Of a stretch of DNA of 64,000 bases, positions 46,604 through 55,437 are shown in pieces; position 1 is the stretch's first letter; the number at the start of each line of letters is the position of its first letter. The DNA is from Intestinirhabdus alba (lineage in GTDB: Bacteria; Pseudomonadota; Gammaproteobacteria; Enterobacterales; Enterobacteriaceae). The notes below the pieces were generated by a model that was not told the origin of the DNA, did not search any database, and saw only the letters and a program-made list of their open reading frames with translations. A program made the translations under genes and the position numbers. Location: the NCBI RefSeq assembly GCF_009711095.1, contig NZ_WMJZ01000011.1, forward strand, positions 62,001 through 126,000, given 5' to 3'.

Positions 46604-46824
46604 GGCAATCTGACCATAAATGAACGTCCCGGCGCGCGATGGGCAGCTGGTTAACCATAACGATCGGACAGGACGTCATTTTCCAGACCTTTTTATTTCC
46701 GACGAAAAGAGACTATAAGAAGACGGTGGGCTTCGCGCTGGCGCAAACGGAGGAGGCGCTGACTCGTCGACAAGTGGATAAAGCACTATTAAGCACCAGT
46801 GATTTAGCCCATGACGAATTTTAA
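46604..46824 (+). pseudogene. csgE: 3' remnant of csgE with one frameshift
   Basis: [13 protein letters not shown] (46604-46642) and, after loss of one G near 46642, [40 protein letters not shown] and [20 protein letters not shown] match the C-terminal 73 residues of CsgE, the periplasmic factor that directs curli export. The N-terminal half, csgD and csgB are missing: the fragment begins about 18 bp from the csgA start codon on the other strand, so a deletion joined csgA upstream DNA to mid-csgE. Confidence 0.88.
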
Positions 46825-46847
46825 TCGTGCAGTGTCCGGAGGCGGTA

Positions 46848-47162
46848 ATGCGTATCAATCATGCGGTAGTAGCGCTTATGCTTATTTCGCCATTAGGCTG
46901 GGCCGGGAATATGACCTTTCAGTTTCGCAATCTCAACTTTGGGGGTAACCCTAATAACGGTGCCTTTTTACTAAACAGCGTCCAGGTGCAGAATTCCTAT
47001 AAAAATCCCGGCTATAGCGCTGACTTCGGCATCGAAACCGGCGTGATTTTCCTGATTAATGACGGCATCGATCGCGGGCTGTGGAATCTGCAGAATAGAG
47101 GGGAGCGGCAAAACGACATTCTGGTAAGGTTTCGGCAGCTGTCTTCATCTCCCGCATCCTGA
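46848..47162 (+). CDS. In-frame csgF::csgG fusion remnant
   Basis: The 104-residue product begins [20 protein letters not shown], a signal peptide, followed by [20 protein letters not shown] and [20 protein letters not shown]: this is CsgF. From IET (residues 62-64) on it reads [20 protein letters not shown] and then [14 protein letters not shown], the end of CsgG, the curli secretion channel. Both parents have IET at this place, so a deletion through shared bases ATCGAAAC joined them in frame. A GGAGG site precedes the ATG. CsgF residues 1-64 include the part that binds the CsgG pore. Expression is unknown; most likely a remnant. Confidence 0.85.
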   Translation: MRINHAVVALMLISPLGWAGNMTFQFRNLNFGGNPNNGAFLLNSVQVQNSYKNPGYSADFGIETGVIFLINDGIDRGLWNLQNRGERQNDILVRFRQLSSSPAS

Positions 47163-47173
47163 CCCCGTCCCAC

Positions 47174-47193
47174 GGACGCTTCCGGAAGCGTCC
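47174..47193. terminator. 20-nt perfect palindrome between the csgF::csgG remnant and ycdY
   Basis: GGACGCTTCCGGAAGCGTCC is a perfect palindrome in the 86-bp gap between convergent frames. It lacks a T-run. E. coli has ycdZ here, which is absent in this window. Confidence 0.45.
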
Positions 47194-47248
47194 GCGTTCG
47201 TCCGGGCCGGCCTGGCGTTACCGCCTGGCCGATCCCCCTCCCTGGCCG

Positions 47249-47803
47249 TCAGGCTTCGGCGTCTTCTTCCAGTTCATCCCACATCGCGCCGATCGCCTCG
47301 CGGGTCAGCGGGGCCATAGCGCGCCAGAACGGCGTGGCGGCATGAGCCTCCACTTTACCGAGGAAGGCGTCACACCAGGGGAGCAGATAGTCAGCGAACA
47401 GGGTTACCAGCGCTTCGCTCTCGTCGTCAGATGCCTGGTCTTCCAGCCAGGAGGCGGCCAGCAGCAGCGTGCCGATATGGTCGGCGGGGGTTTCCGCCAG
47501 CGGCATACCGCGCGCAGAGAGAAACGCGCGAACGTCAGCTTCTGTTGCCCCTTCCACCCAGGCGCTGCGCAAGGGCGATACCGCGCACTCGTCGCCAACG
47601 AACAGCGCGTTATAATCCGCCGCCAGCTGCGCCATATCGCAGTTTTTTTGCAGGCGCGAGAGCAGCGCCTCCTGCTCCAGCGGCCAGCTGGCCGCCAGCT
47701 TCCCCTCGCGGATCAGGGTAAACAGGGGAACCAGCAGCGGGTCCTGCGGCTGGCGATAGTACAGCGATCCCAGCACGCGGCACAGGATAGAAAACTCGTT
47801 CAT
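47249..47803 (-). CDS. ycdY: YcdY, TorD-family chaperone of YcdX
   Basis: YcdY belongs to the TorD/DmsD family of redox-enzyme maturation chaperones; in E. coli it stimulates the phosphatase YcdX and affects swarming. The ATG at 47803 (MNEFSILCRVLGSLYYRQPQ) gives 184 residues as in E. coli; a TTG one codon upstream is ignored. The family motif region around SAWVEGATEADVRAF is present. It follows ycdX by 23 bp. Confidence 0.95.
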   Translation of the reverse strand: MNEFSILCRVLGSLYYRQPQDPLLVPLFTLIREGKLAASWPLEQEALLSRLQKNCDMAQLAADYNALFVGDECAVSPLRSAWVEGATEADVRAFLSARGMPLAETPADHIGTLLLAASWLEDQASDDESEALVTLFADYLLPWCDAFLGKVEAHAATPFWRAMAPLTREAIGAMWDELEEDAEA

Positions 47804-47826
47804 CAAAGTATTCCAGTGAGTTACGG

Positions 47827-48564
47827 TTAAAGTTCAGCAAATTCCGGGATCGGCTCCATGCCGCGCCCTTCCAGAAAGGTAAGTAAACGGCGGGGCGACA
47901 CGTTAAGGATACGCTCCTCGGGGAAATTCACCTCATCAAGGATCTTACGACATTCGCTGAAGTCGCCCAGGGTGAAGGCGGTATGAGAGTCCGATCCCAG
48001 AGCCACCCAGCCGCCGGCGTCCCGCACGGCGGCGGCTACGGCCCGGCAGTTCGCTTCGCTTCCCTTGCGTGAATGGAGGAACGAGGAGTTATTAATTTCC
48101 AGGGCCACCCCGTGGCTGGCCGCCGCCCGGGCGACGGCGGTAATATCCAGCGGGTATTTCGGATTTCCCGGATGGCTAATAATGTGCACCCTGCCGCTGG
48201 CGATGGTGGCGAGCATCGCCCTGGTGTGGGTGACGGCATCCTGCGGAGGAAAGACCGGCTCATGAAAACCCGCGATGATCAGATCGAGCGACGCGAACAT
48301 TGGCCCGGTACAGTCAATTTCGCCATCGCTGTTCTTGATATTGGCCTCAATGCCGCGAAGAATGCCGATCCCGTCAACCATTCGCGGCCAGATACGCATA
48401 TTGATGAAATGCCAGGGGTGAGGCGCATCGGCCATCTCCGGACCGTGGTCGGTAATGGCAAACAGCTTTAACCCTTTGCGCCTGGCCTCGGCGAGGTAGT
48501 CGCTGAGGGTGCTGTAGGCGTGGGTGCTGGCAATTGTATGCATATGCAGGTCAACGGGGTACAT
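47827..48564 (-). CDS. ycdX: YcdX, PHP-domain zinc phosphatase
   Basis: The 245-residue protein has the PHP-domain metal sites: [12 protein letters not shown] near the N-terminus, TDHGPEM, the HEPVFPP region and GSDSHTAF at the C-terminus. E. coli YcdX is a trinuclear zinc phosphatase required for swarming. Length is identical. It is co-directional with ghrA upstream and ycdY downstream. Confidence 0.96.
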   Translation of the reverse strand: MYPVDLHMHTIASTHAYSTLSDYLAEARRKGLKLFAITDHGPEMADAPHPWHFINMRIWPRMVDGIGILRGIEANIKNSDGEIDCTGPMFASLDLIIAGFHEPVFPPQDAVTHTRAMLATIASGRVHIISHPGNPKYPLDITAVARAAASHGVALEINNSSFLHSRKGSEANCRAVAAAVRDAGGWVALGSDSHTAFTLGDFSECRKILDEVNFPEERILNVSPRRLLTFLEGRGMEPIPEFAEL

Positions 48565-48638
48565 CGCTCTCTCCTGTAAACATTTTGGCCCAAGAATAGC
48601 AGGTATCCTCAGCGTTTATTAGTCAGAACCTGGCGCGC

Positions 48639-49577
48639 TCAGTAGCCGCGAACGCGATCGACGCCCCCGGCTACCGCCTCGCCGCGCTGCAGCCGGGCAA
48701 TGGTTTGCGAGATATAGGCGATGGCTTCCGGCGGGCGGGTCACTGCGGCAATGTGCGGCGTCATCGCCACGCGGGGATGCTGCCACAGGGGGCTGTCCGC
48801 GGGCAGCGGCTCGCGGCTGTAGACGTCCAGCATTGCCCCTTTCAGCTTGCCGCCGTTCAGCGCCGCCAGCAGATCCTCTTCATTGACGTGAACCCCGCGC
48901 GCGAGGTTGAGCACATAGGCGTTATCCTGCAGCTGCGCCAACAGGCTGCCGTTAATAATTCCTACCGTCTCCGGCGTATTGGGCAGCAGGTTAATCAGCA
49001 CCCGGGTCTGGCTCAGGAATGCGCTCAGCTCCTCCCTGCCAGCGAAGCTGCGAACGCCGGGCCAGTCTTTGCGGCTGCGGCTCCAGCAGCGCAGCGGGAA
49101 TCCCCACGCCAGCAGGCTTTCCGCCACCTTTGCGCCCAGCACTCCGGCCCCCATAATCCCCACGGTAAAATCTTCGCGGGCGTATTCCGCCAGCGGCTGC
49201 CAGCGGCGTTCATTTTTCAGGGCCTGATAATCATCAAAGCGGCGGAACCAGTGCAGGACCTGGCTGACGGCGTACTCCTGCATCTGCAGCCCCATGCCGG
49301 TATCCTCCAGCCGGAACAGCGGAATGGATGCATCCAGCATTTCGGGGTTAGCCTGAAGCTGGCTGAGGATTGAATCAACGCCGGCCCCCAGCGCGAAGAC
49401 CGCCCTGAGCTTGCGCCCGGCGAGCATTTCAACGGGAGGATGCCAGACCAGCGCATAGTCTGCCGGATCGTTATCCCCTGAGCGCCACTCCCGGACCTTT
49501 GCGCCAGGAAGGGCTTTCTCCAGCGCATCGATCCACCAGGCGGCGTCAAAGGTGGGGTGATAGAAAATGAGATCCAT
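48639..49577 (-). CDS. ghrA: GhrA, glyoxylate/hydroxypyruvate reductase A
   Basis: GhrA reduces glyoxylate and hydroxypyruvate with NADPH. The 312-residue protein has the D-2-hydroxyacid dehydrogenase layout: dinucleotide motif [16 protein letters not shown], arginine in [13 protein letters not shown], and the catalytic histidine in [13 protein letters not shown]. Length equals E. coli GhrA. It is the first gene of ghrA-ycdX-ycdY. The 399-bp gap upstream holds the tRNA promoter and no gene. Confidence 0.96.
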   Translation of the reverse strand: MDLIFYHPTFDAAWWIDALEKALPGAKVREWRSGDNDPADYALVWHPPVEMLAGRKLRAVFALGAGVDSILSQLQANPEMLDASIPLFRLEDTGMGLQMQEYAVSQVLHWFRRFDDYQALKNERRWQPLAEYAREDFTVGIMGAGVLGAKVAESLLAWGFPLRCWSRSRKDWPGVRSFAGREELSAFLSQTRVLINLLPNTPETVGIINGSLLAQLQDNAYVLNLARGVHVNEEDLLAALNGGKLKGAMLDVYSREPLPADSPLWQHPRVAMTPHIAAVTRPPEAIAYISQTIARLQRGEAVAGGVDRVRGY

Positions 49578-49913
49578 AGGTGACTCCTGAGGGTTGTAAA
49601 AGGATTTGCTCGCACTCAGCGCCGTTCCGCCGGAGGCTGGCGACCGATCCCGTCAGCGCGGAAAGATCTGAACGCGCGTGAGGATATTTCCGCAAGGCGC
49701 GTTCGGCGGGAAGCGGCGCATTATCAACGAGGCGGGCACGATCTGACGTTGACATAACGGACAAAATAGCGCTGAGAGGACAGGCTCTTATTGTTTACAA
49801 AGGATTACCAGCATAGCAAATTTGTCGACGCTGGCAAAAAAAGCAGTTTCCGTTTATTTCAGCCTCAGGTTGAGCGAAGTTTGTATAATCGCGCGTTTTT
49901 TTTAAAAAGTTTA

Positions 49914-49942
49914 TTGACGCAGGCAGCGGTTTTCCCTACATT
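49914..49942 (+). promoter_or_regulatory. Promoter of tRNA-Ser
   Basis: TTGACG (49914-49919) and TACATT (49937-49942) are spaced by exactly 17 bp and followed by a GC-rich AGCGCCCG discriminator, the pattern of stable-RNA promoters under stringent control. The tRNA starts 34 bp further on. Confidence 0.85.
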
Positions 49943-49976
49943 AGCGCCCGTTCCGGTAGCGCCGGAAAGACAATAT

Positions 49977-50064
49977 GGTGAGGTGTCCGAGTGGCTGAAG
50001 GAGCACGCCTGGAAAGTGTGTATACGGCAACGTATCGGGGGTTCGAATCCCCCCCTCACCGCCA
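49977..50064 (+). tRNA. serX: tRNA-Ser (anticodon GGA)
   Basis: An 88-nt class II tRNA with long variable arm, starting GGTGAGGTGTCCGAGTGGCT and ending GGGGGTTCGAATCCCCCC then CTCACCGCCA; the 7-bp acceptor stem GGTGAGG pairs with CCTCACC. The anticodon loop CTGGAAA gives GGA, reading UCU/UCC. It is essentially the E. coli serX sequence and sits in the same place next to ghrA. Confidence 0.97.
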
Positions 50065-50568
50065 TATTTGAGTTAAGAGCCTGTACGCAAGTACGGGCTT
50101 TTTTCTTATGCATTCCCCGGACGGGGGGGATGAGAACCCCCGACCGGGGTTCGACAGCTGGCGCAGCCAGCTGGACAGACCGCGCACGCAGTAAGCGGGC
50201 TGCCCGTAGGGCGAGCGAAGCGAGTCAATCCCCCCCTCACCGCCATATTTGAGTTGAGAGCCTGTACGCAAGTACGGGCTTTTTTCTTATGCATTCCCCG
50301 GACGGGGGGGATGAGAACCCCCGACCGGGGTTCGACAGCTGGCACAGCCAGCTGGACAGATGACGAGCCTGCGAGGAATCTGCCCGTAGGGCGAGCGAAG
50401 CGAGTCAATCCCCCCCTCACCGCCATATTTGAGTTGAGAGCCTGTACGCGAGTACGGGCTTTTTTCTTATGCATTCCCCGGACGGGGGGGATGAGAACCC
50501 CCGACCGGGGTTCGACAGCTGGCACAGCCAACTGGACAGATGACGAGCCTGCGAGGAATCTGCCCGTA
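50046..50568 (+). repeat. Tandem ~180-bp repeats (about 2.9 units) behind tRNA-Ser
   Basis: Units begin at 50046, 50227 and 50407 with AATCCCCCCCTCACCGCCAT, that is the last 19 nt of the tRNA. Each carries a terminator (AGCCTGTAC-GCAA-GTACGGGCT plus six Ts), a GGACGGGGGGGATGAGAACC segment and a CAGCTGG/CCAGCTG hairpin, and the first two end with GGGCGAGCGAAGCGAGTC. Unit 3 stops at 50568. Units differ by only a few bases, apart from a replaced patch in unit 1 (50183-50208). The layout recalls the RtT repeats behind E. coli tyrT. Confidence 0.92.
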
Positions 50569-50569
50569 C

Positions 50570-50668
50570 AAAATTGCCGGGAGCAATTTTGAACAGCGCC
50601 TGCGCTGGCCCCGGGGCTGTTCAAAACGCGCTGCGTTTTGTCCTGCAACTCGAATTATTTAGAGTATA
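50570..50668 (-). repeat. Partial MITE-like palindromic element
   Basis: Read on the minus strand it starts TATACTCTAAATAATTCGAG, the family left end with one change, then ACAAAACGCAGCGCGTTTTG and a GC-rich part. The other terminal repeat is missing. At the far side AAAATTGC-CGGGA-GCAATTTT forms a hairpin. It abuts the tRNA repeat array. The rest of the gap to 50945 is AT-rich and must hold the dms-like operon promoter; I cannot place an FNR site with confidence. Confidence 0.75.
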
Positions 50669-50945
50669 TAACGCTGCCACAGAGCGAAAGCTGTGCAAAA
50701 AATATTCGCTATAAATTAATTTATACAACCAATGTAGTTTCCGCTCCTGATAAAATATCCACCTTCAAAACGACTTAACCTAAATATTTAGCAACGATGC
50801 GGAAAGGGGAACGAAACAAAATAAAAAACCTGATAAATAGTATGATTATGCAAACTATATCACGCCAAAATAATACAAAAGTGGTATATTCTTGCCGACG
50901 TCTATTTATACGTTACTTTCAGGAAATTGAGGTTATAACAATTAT

Positions 50946-53387
50946 ATGGAAAAGTTAATAGATAGTTTATTAGAGCAGAGCATGTCGCGCAGAGAGGTTA
51001 TTGTGGATACCGCAAAGCTCGGCGCAGCGGCGGCGGCGTCCGGAGCGCTGACGCTGCCGTTTACGGTTAGCGCGCAGGCTGCGGAAGCCTCGCCAGCAGC
51101 GGAGGCACAGGAGACCGTCAGGCACAGCGCCTGCCTGGTCAACTGCGGTAGCCGCTGCGCTTTAAAAGTTATCGTGAAAGACGATCGCATCGTGCGCATT
51201 GAACCGGAAGACGTTCAGGATGATTCGGTATTTGGTAAACACCAGATTCGCCCCTGCCTGCGCGGCCGTTCCAACCGCTGGCGGGTATATAGCCCGGACC
51301 GCATTAAATATCCGATGAAGCGCGTGGGTAAGCGCGGTGAAGGCAAATTCAAGCGTATTTCCTGGGATGAAGCGACATCATTTATTGCCGCTGAAATAAA
51401 GCGTGTATCTGAGCAGTACGGCAATGAGGCTATCTATTTCAACTATCAGTCCGGTGCCTATTATCATACTCAAGGCTCCCCGGCCTGGAAAAGATTGCTG
51501 AACCTGAGCGGAGGTTATTTACAATATTATAATAATTACTCAAACGCGCAGAATTTTACCGCCGCAAGTTATACCTATGGGGCAAAGGGAACGCAGTTTG
51601 CCAGCCATTTTAGCCAGGTGAAAAATTCCGATCTGGTGGTATTTTTTGGCTTAAATCTGTCTGAAACCCGCATGTCCGGCGGCGGCCAGGTGGAGGAGCT
51701 GCGCCGGGCGCTGGAGGCGTCAAAAGCCCGGGTCATTATCATCGATCCGCGCTACACCGACTCGGTGGTGACCGAACATGCCGAATGGCTTCCTATCCGC
51801 CCGACAACCGACGCCGCGCTGGTGGCGGGAATTGCGCATACCTTAATTGTTGAGCAGCTCATTGACGAATCGCTGGTAAACCGCTACTGCATCGGCTATG
51901 ACCGCAGCACGCTGCCGGAAACCGCCGCCCCCAACGCCAGCTATAAAGATTATGTGCTGGGTACCGGCGATGACGGCATTGAGAAGACGCCGGAGTGGGC
52001 CGCGGATATCTGCGGTATTCCGGCGATCCGCATTCGTCAGCTGGCGCGTGAAATCGCCGGTGCCAGGGCCTGCTTCATTGCCCAGGGCTGGGGACCACAG
52101 CGCCACGCCAACGGCGAGCAAACCGCCCGGGCGGTGCAGATCCTTCCGGCGTTAACCGGCCACTTTGGCCTGCCGGGCACCAACAACGGCAACTGGACCT
52201 ACGCTACCGCCTACGGCGTTCCCGCCCTGCCGACGGAAACTAACCCGGTGAAGGTCTCTATCCCCTGCTATCTCTGGACCGACGCCATTGCGACGCCGGA
52301 AAAAATGACGGCCACCACCATGGGGGTAAAAGGTGCGGATACGCTGAAAACCGGTATTAAATTGTTTTTCAATCAGGCCGGCAACGCGCTTCTGAACCAG
52401 CATGGCAACACGAACCGTACCCGTAAGATCCTTGAAGATGAGAGCCTGTGCGAAACCATCGTGGTTATTGATAACCATATGACTCCCAGCGCCCGCTATG
52501 CGGATATTCTTCTGCCGGAAACCACCTACCTTGAAACCGAAGACCTGGTAGACAACGCTTACGCCTCTGGCTCCCATAATTATATGATTGCCATGCAAAA
52601 GACGATTACGCCGCTCGGAGAGGTGCGCAGCACCTACGATATCTGCGCCGACATAGCTAAGCATCTGGGGCTGGGCGAGCAGTTTACCCTGGGGCGCACC
52701 CAGGCCGACTGGATGGCCCTGCACTACGCGCAGATCAAGGAGAAACGCACCTATCTGCCGGAGTGGGAGGTGGCTAAAAATATGGGCGTCATCGATCAGC
52801 AAATCCCCCGCGATGAAGAGTGCATTATCCTGGCCGACTACCGTCGCGATCCGCAGGGCAACCCGCTGACCACCCCCTCCGGCAAGATAGAAATCTACTC
52901 GCAGGCGCTGGCGGATCTGGCTAAGTCCTGGACGCTGCCGGAGGGCGATCGCATCCCGGCCGTGCCGGAGTTCTGCGTGGTGAAGGAGTCGCACCTTAAC
53001 AAAGATCTGACCGCCAGGTATCCCCTGCAGATGAGCGGCTTTCATACCAAAGGCCATACCCACTCCACCTATGCCAACCTGCTGATGCTCCATGAAGCGA
53101 TACCGGACGAGGTGTGGATCAACCCGATAGATGCCAGCGCCCGCCAGCTGACCTCTGGCGATCTGGTGCACGTATTTAACGATCGCGGCGTGGTGGCGAT
53201 GCCCTGCAAGGTCACCCAGCGCATTTTACCTGGCGTGGTGGCGATGCCGCAGGGGGCGTGGACCCGGCTGGACAGCAACGGGGTGGACGTTGGCGGGTGC
53301 ATTAATACCCTGACCAGCCACCTGCCTTCGCCGCTGGCGAAGGCAAATCCGCAGCATACCAACCTGGTTGAAGTGAAACGCGCTTAA
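50946..53387 (+). CDS. DmsA-like molybdopterin oxidoreductase, catalytic subunit
   Basis: Catalytic subunit of a DMSO-reductase-family enzyme, expected in the periplasm and bound to bis-MGD molybdenum. The N-terminus carries a twin-arginine signal (SRREVIVDTAKLG, arginines 15-16). An iron-sulfur site is visible at Cys63, Cys67, Cys71 and Cys104, and Ser199 in NNYSNAQ stands where DmsA has the Mo-binding serine. The 813 residues fit DmsA (814). It is followed by B, C, chaperone and ferredoxin genes. Substrate (DMSO, another S- or N-oxide, selenate) cannot be decided; the operon resembles ynfEFGH-dmsD and Salmonella STM4305-4308 types. Confidence 0.92.
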   Translation: MEKLIDSLLEQSMSRREVIVDTAKLGAAAAASGALTLPFTVSAQAAEASPAAEAQETVRHSACLVNCGSRCALKVIVKDDRIVRIEPEDVQDDSVFGKHQIRPCLRGRSNRWRVYSPDRIKYPMKRVGKRGEGKFKRISWDEATSFIAAEIKRVSEQYGNEAIYFNYQSGAYYHTQGSPAWKRLLNLSGGYLQYYNNYSNAQNFTAASYTYGAKGTQFASHFSQVKNSDLVVFFGLNLSETRMSGGGQVEELRRALEASKARVIIIDPRYTDSVVTEHAEWLPIRPTTDAALVAGIAHTLIVEQLIDESLVNRYCIGYDRSTLPETAAPNASYKDYVLGTGDDGIEKTPEWAADICGIPAIRIRQLAREIAGARACFIAQGWGPQRHANGEQTARAVQILPALTGHFGLPGTNNGNWTYATAYGVPALPTETNPVKVSIPCYLWTDAIATPEKMTATTMGVKGADTLKTGIKLFFNQAGNALLNQHGNTNRTRKILEDESLCETIVVIDNHMTPSARYADILLPETTYLETEDLVDNAYASGSHNYMIAMQKTITPLGEVRSTYDICADIAKHLGLGEQFTLGRTQADWMALHYAQIKEKRTYLPEWEVAKNMGVIDQQIPRDEECIILADYRRDPQGNPLTTPSGKIEIYSQALADLAKSWTLPEGDRIPAVPEFCVVKESHLNKDLTARYPLQMSGFHTKGHTHSTYANLLMLHEAIPDEVWINPIDASARQLTSGDLVHVFNDRGVVAMPCKVTQRILPGVVAMPQGAWTRLDSNGVDVGGCINTLTSHLPSPLAKANPQHTNLVEVKRA

Positions 53388-53400
53388 GGAGTGATCCCCC

Positions 53401-54027
53401 ATGAAACAGTACGGTTTTTACGTTGACTCCTCGCGCTGCTCAGGCTGTAAAACCTGTCAGGTCAGCTGCAAGGATAATAAAGATCTGGACGTCGGTCCAA
53501 AGCTCCGCCGGGTATATGAATATGGCGGAGGAAGCTGGACGAAAGAGGGAGAATGCTGGCACAACAGCACCTTTACCTACTATCTCTCTGTCGCCTGTAA
53601 CCACTGCGACGAGCCGGTGTGCGTCTCGGGCTGCCCGACCGGCGCAATGCACAAGCGCGAAGAAGACGGGCTGGTGCTGGTGAATGACAAGGTCTGCGTA
53701 GGCTGCCGCTATTGCGAGATGCGCTGCCCGTACGGCGCGCCGCAGTTCGACGCGCAGGCGAAGGTCATGCGCAAATGCGACGGCTGTCTCGACAGGCTGG
53801 AAAAGAACCTGCGCCCTACCTGCGTGGACTCCTGCCCGCAGCGCGCGCTGGATTTCGGCCCCATCGACGAGCTGCGCGCGAAGTACGGTAGCGAGAACCA
53901 AATCGCGCCGCTGCCCGCCGCGTCGTTTACCCATCCTAACCTCATTATTAAACCTCATCCGCAGGCCCGCCCGACGGGCGATAAGGAAGGGGCGATTATG
54001 AACATCCGGGAGGTGCGCCATGCATGA
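53401..54027 (+). CDS. DmsB-like four-cluster iron-sulfur subunit
   Basis: The electron-transfer subunit that passes electrons from the membrane anchor to the catalytic subunit. Four [4Fe-4S] motifs are visible: CSGCKTCQVSC, CNHCDEPVCVSGCP, CVGCRYCEMRCP and CDGC with CVDSCP. The 208-residue length is typical for DmsB. No signal peptide is seen; export with the A subunit is usual. It starts 13 bp after the A gene and overlaps the C gene by 8 bp. Confidence 0.94.
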   Translation: MKQYGFYVDSSRCSGCKTCQVSCKDNKDLDVGPKLRRVYEYGGGSWTKEGECWHNSTFTYYLSVACNHCDEPVCVSGCPTGAMHKREEDGLVLVNDKVCVGCRYCEMRCPYGAPQFDAQAKVMRKCDGCLDRLEKNLRPTCVDSCPQRALDFGPIDELRAKYGSENQIAPLPAASFTHPNLIIKPHPQARPTGDKEGAIMNIREVRHA

Positions 54028-54796
54028 GCTGCCGCTGGTCTTTTTTACCGTGTTTACCCAGAGCGCCGTGGGGGCGTTTATTCTGCTGCTGATCGGCGGC
54101 GCGCTGGGGCAAATTGACGCGCGCCGCCGGGCTACCGGGCTGTTTGCGATGATGTGCCTGTTTGGTCTGGGCGTGGTTATCGGCATCTTCCACATCGGCC
54201 AGCCGCTGCGGGCGCTGAATATGCTGTTCCGTATCGGCCACTCACCGATGAGCAATGAGATCGTGCTGTCCGCGGCGTTTGCCGCGCTGGGCGGCCTCGG
54301 CTCGCTTGGTCTGCTGCTGAACCGCGGTGCGACGGCCCTGTGCAACGTGCTGGTATGGCTGGCCGCTGCGGTCGGCGTCGCCTTTATCCTGGCGATTCCG
54401 CAGATTTACCAGTTGCCGACCGTGGTCACCTGGCGCGCGTCTTACACCACGACGATGATGCTGCTGACGCCGCTGATTGGCGGCGGAGCGCTGGCGGCGC
54501 TGTTCGGCGTGCGGCGTCCGGGGGTGGCGGTGAGCGTGCTGGCGATCCTGGCCAGCTTCTGCCTGCGCCCTGGCTATATGTCGATGCTGATGGCGGCCGA
54601 CGGCGGATTAACCGCCGCGCAGAACGGCTGGTTTACCGCCCAGGCGGTGCTGCTGGCGGCGGGCGTCGTGGGCGCGGCGTTCTGCCTGCGCCGGCGGTCC
54701 GCTCAGACGATACTGCCGATGATAGCGCTGCTGGTCATCGTGGCCGAACTGGCCGGCCGGGTGGCGTTCTACAATCTGTGGACGCTGCCGATGTAA
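54020..54796 (+). CDS. DmsC-like membrane anchor subunit
   Basis: A 258-residue hydrophobic protein with about eight membrane helices, starting MHELPLVFFTVFTQSAVGAF. This matches the DmsC/YnfH anchor family, which oxidises menaquinol and binds the A-B dimer to the membrane. The conserved start (E.PLV.FT...Q...G) supports the assignment. It overlaps the B gene by 8 bp. Confidence 0.93.
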   Translation: MHELPLVFFTVFTQSAVGAFILLLIGGALGQIDARRRATGLFAMMCLFGLGVVIGIFHIGQPLRALNMLFRIGHSPMSNEIVLSAAFAALGGLGSLGLLLNRGATALCNVLVWLAAAVGVAFILAIPQIYQLPTVVTWRASYTTTMMLLTPLIGGGALAALFGVRRPGVAVSVLAILASFCLRPGYMSMLMAADGGLTAAQNGWFTAQAVLLAAGVVGAAFCLRRRSAQTILPMIALLVIVAELAGRVAFYNLWTLPM

Positions 54797-54840
54797 CCTG
54801 TGAGCGGCTCCGGCCGCTCTGTTTTCTGGATGAGTCAGAT

Positions 54841-55437
54841 ATGCACCATCAAGCCGTACTACCGCGCATTCTTGGCGCGCTGTTTTATTACTCCCCTGAG
54901 CGCCCTGAGGTACGGGCGCTTTTTCCCTGTCTGCCAACGCTGGCGGATATCTATCCGTGGCGCGACCGCGAGCGCATTGAGGCGCTGTGCGCATCGTGGC
55001 CTCAGCCGGATGACGAGACGCTCGTCTGGCAGTTCTCGGTGCTGTTTGAGGGGCAGGGAAAGATGCCCGTTCCGCCCTGGGGCTCGGTCTGGCTGGAAAG
55101 AGATAACCTGATGATGGGTGAAACAACCGCCGACTACCGGGCGTTTTTGCGCGCTCAGGGCATCACCTTTGACGCCAGGGAGAGTGAGCCGGAGGATCAG
55201 TTTGGCCTGATGCTGCTGGCCTACTGCACGCTGCTGGAAACAGAAAAAAGCGCCGCGGCCAGCCGGCTGCTGGAAGCGCATCTGCTGCCCTGGGGATTTG
55301 GTTACCTGGAGCTGCTGCAACGCTGCGACGTCAGCCCGTTCTATGCCCGGCTGGCCGCCGTCACTACCTGCTACCTGCAGGAGATTCAGCAGCAGCAGGG
55401 CCTGCAGCCTGCAGCAAGGCGTCTCTATTTCGGATGA
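54841..55437 (+). CDS. TorD/DmsD-family maturation chaperone
   Basis: A 198-residue all-helical protein starting MHHQAVLPRILGALFYYSPE. The segment PPWGSVWLERDNLMMGETTA is the characteristic W..VYLD-like loop of TorD/DmsD chaperones, which bind the twin-arginine leader of the catalytic subunit until the cofactor is inserted. Position directly after the A, B and C genes fits. Its stop overlaps the next start (ATGA). Confidence 0.9.
   Translation: MHHQAVLPRILGALFYYSPERPEVRALFPCLPTLADIYPWRDRERIEALCASWPQPDDETLVWQFSVLFEGQGKMPVPPWGSVWLERDNLMMGETTADYRAFLRAQGITFDARESEPEDQFGLMLLAYCTLLETEKSAAASRLLEAHLLPWGFGYLELLQRCDVSPFYARLAAVTTCYLQEIQQQQGLQPAARRLYFG

Noticed and set aside
50106-50648. 180-codon minus-strand frame with internal repeats beside tRNA-Ser
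   Set aside because: It is the reverse of the tRNA repeat array; no conserved protein features, and its repeats are those of the DNA units.
50700-50945. FNR binding site upstream of the dms-type operon
   Set aside because: CTGATAAATAGTAT near 50830 has only a partial left half-site and no proper ATCAA; too weak to annotate, although anaerobic control would be expected.
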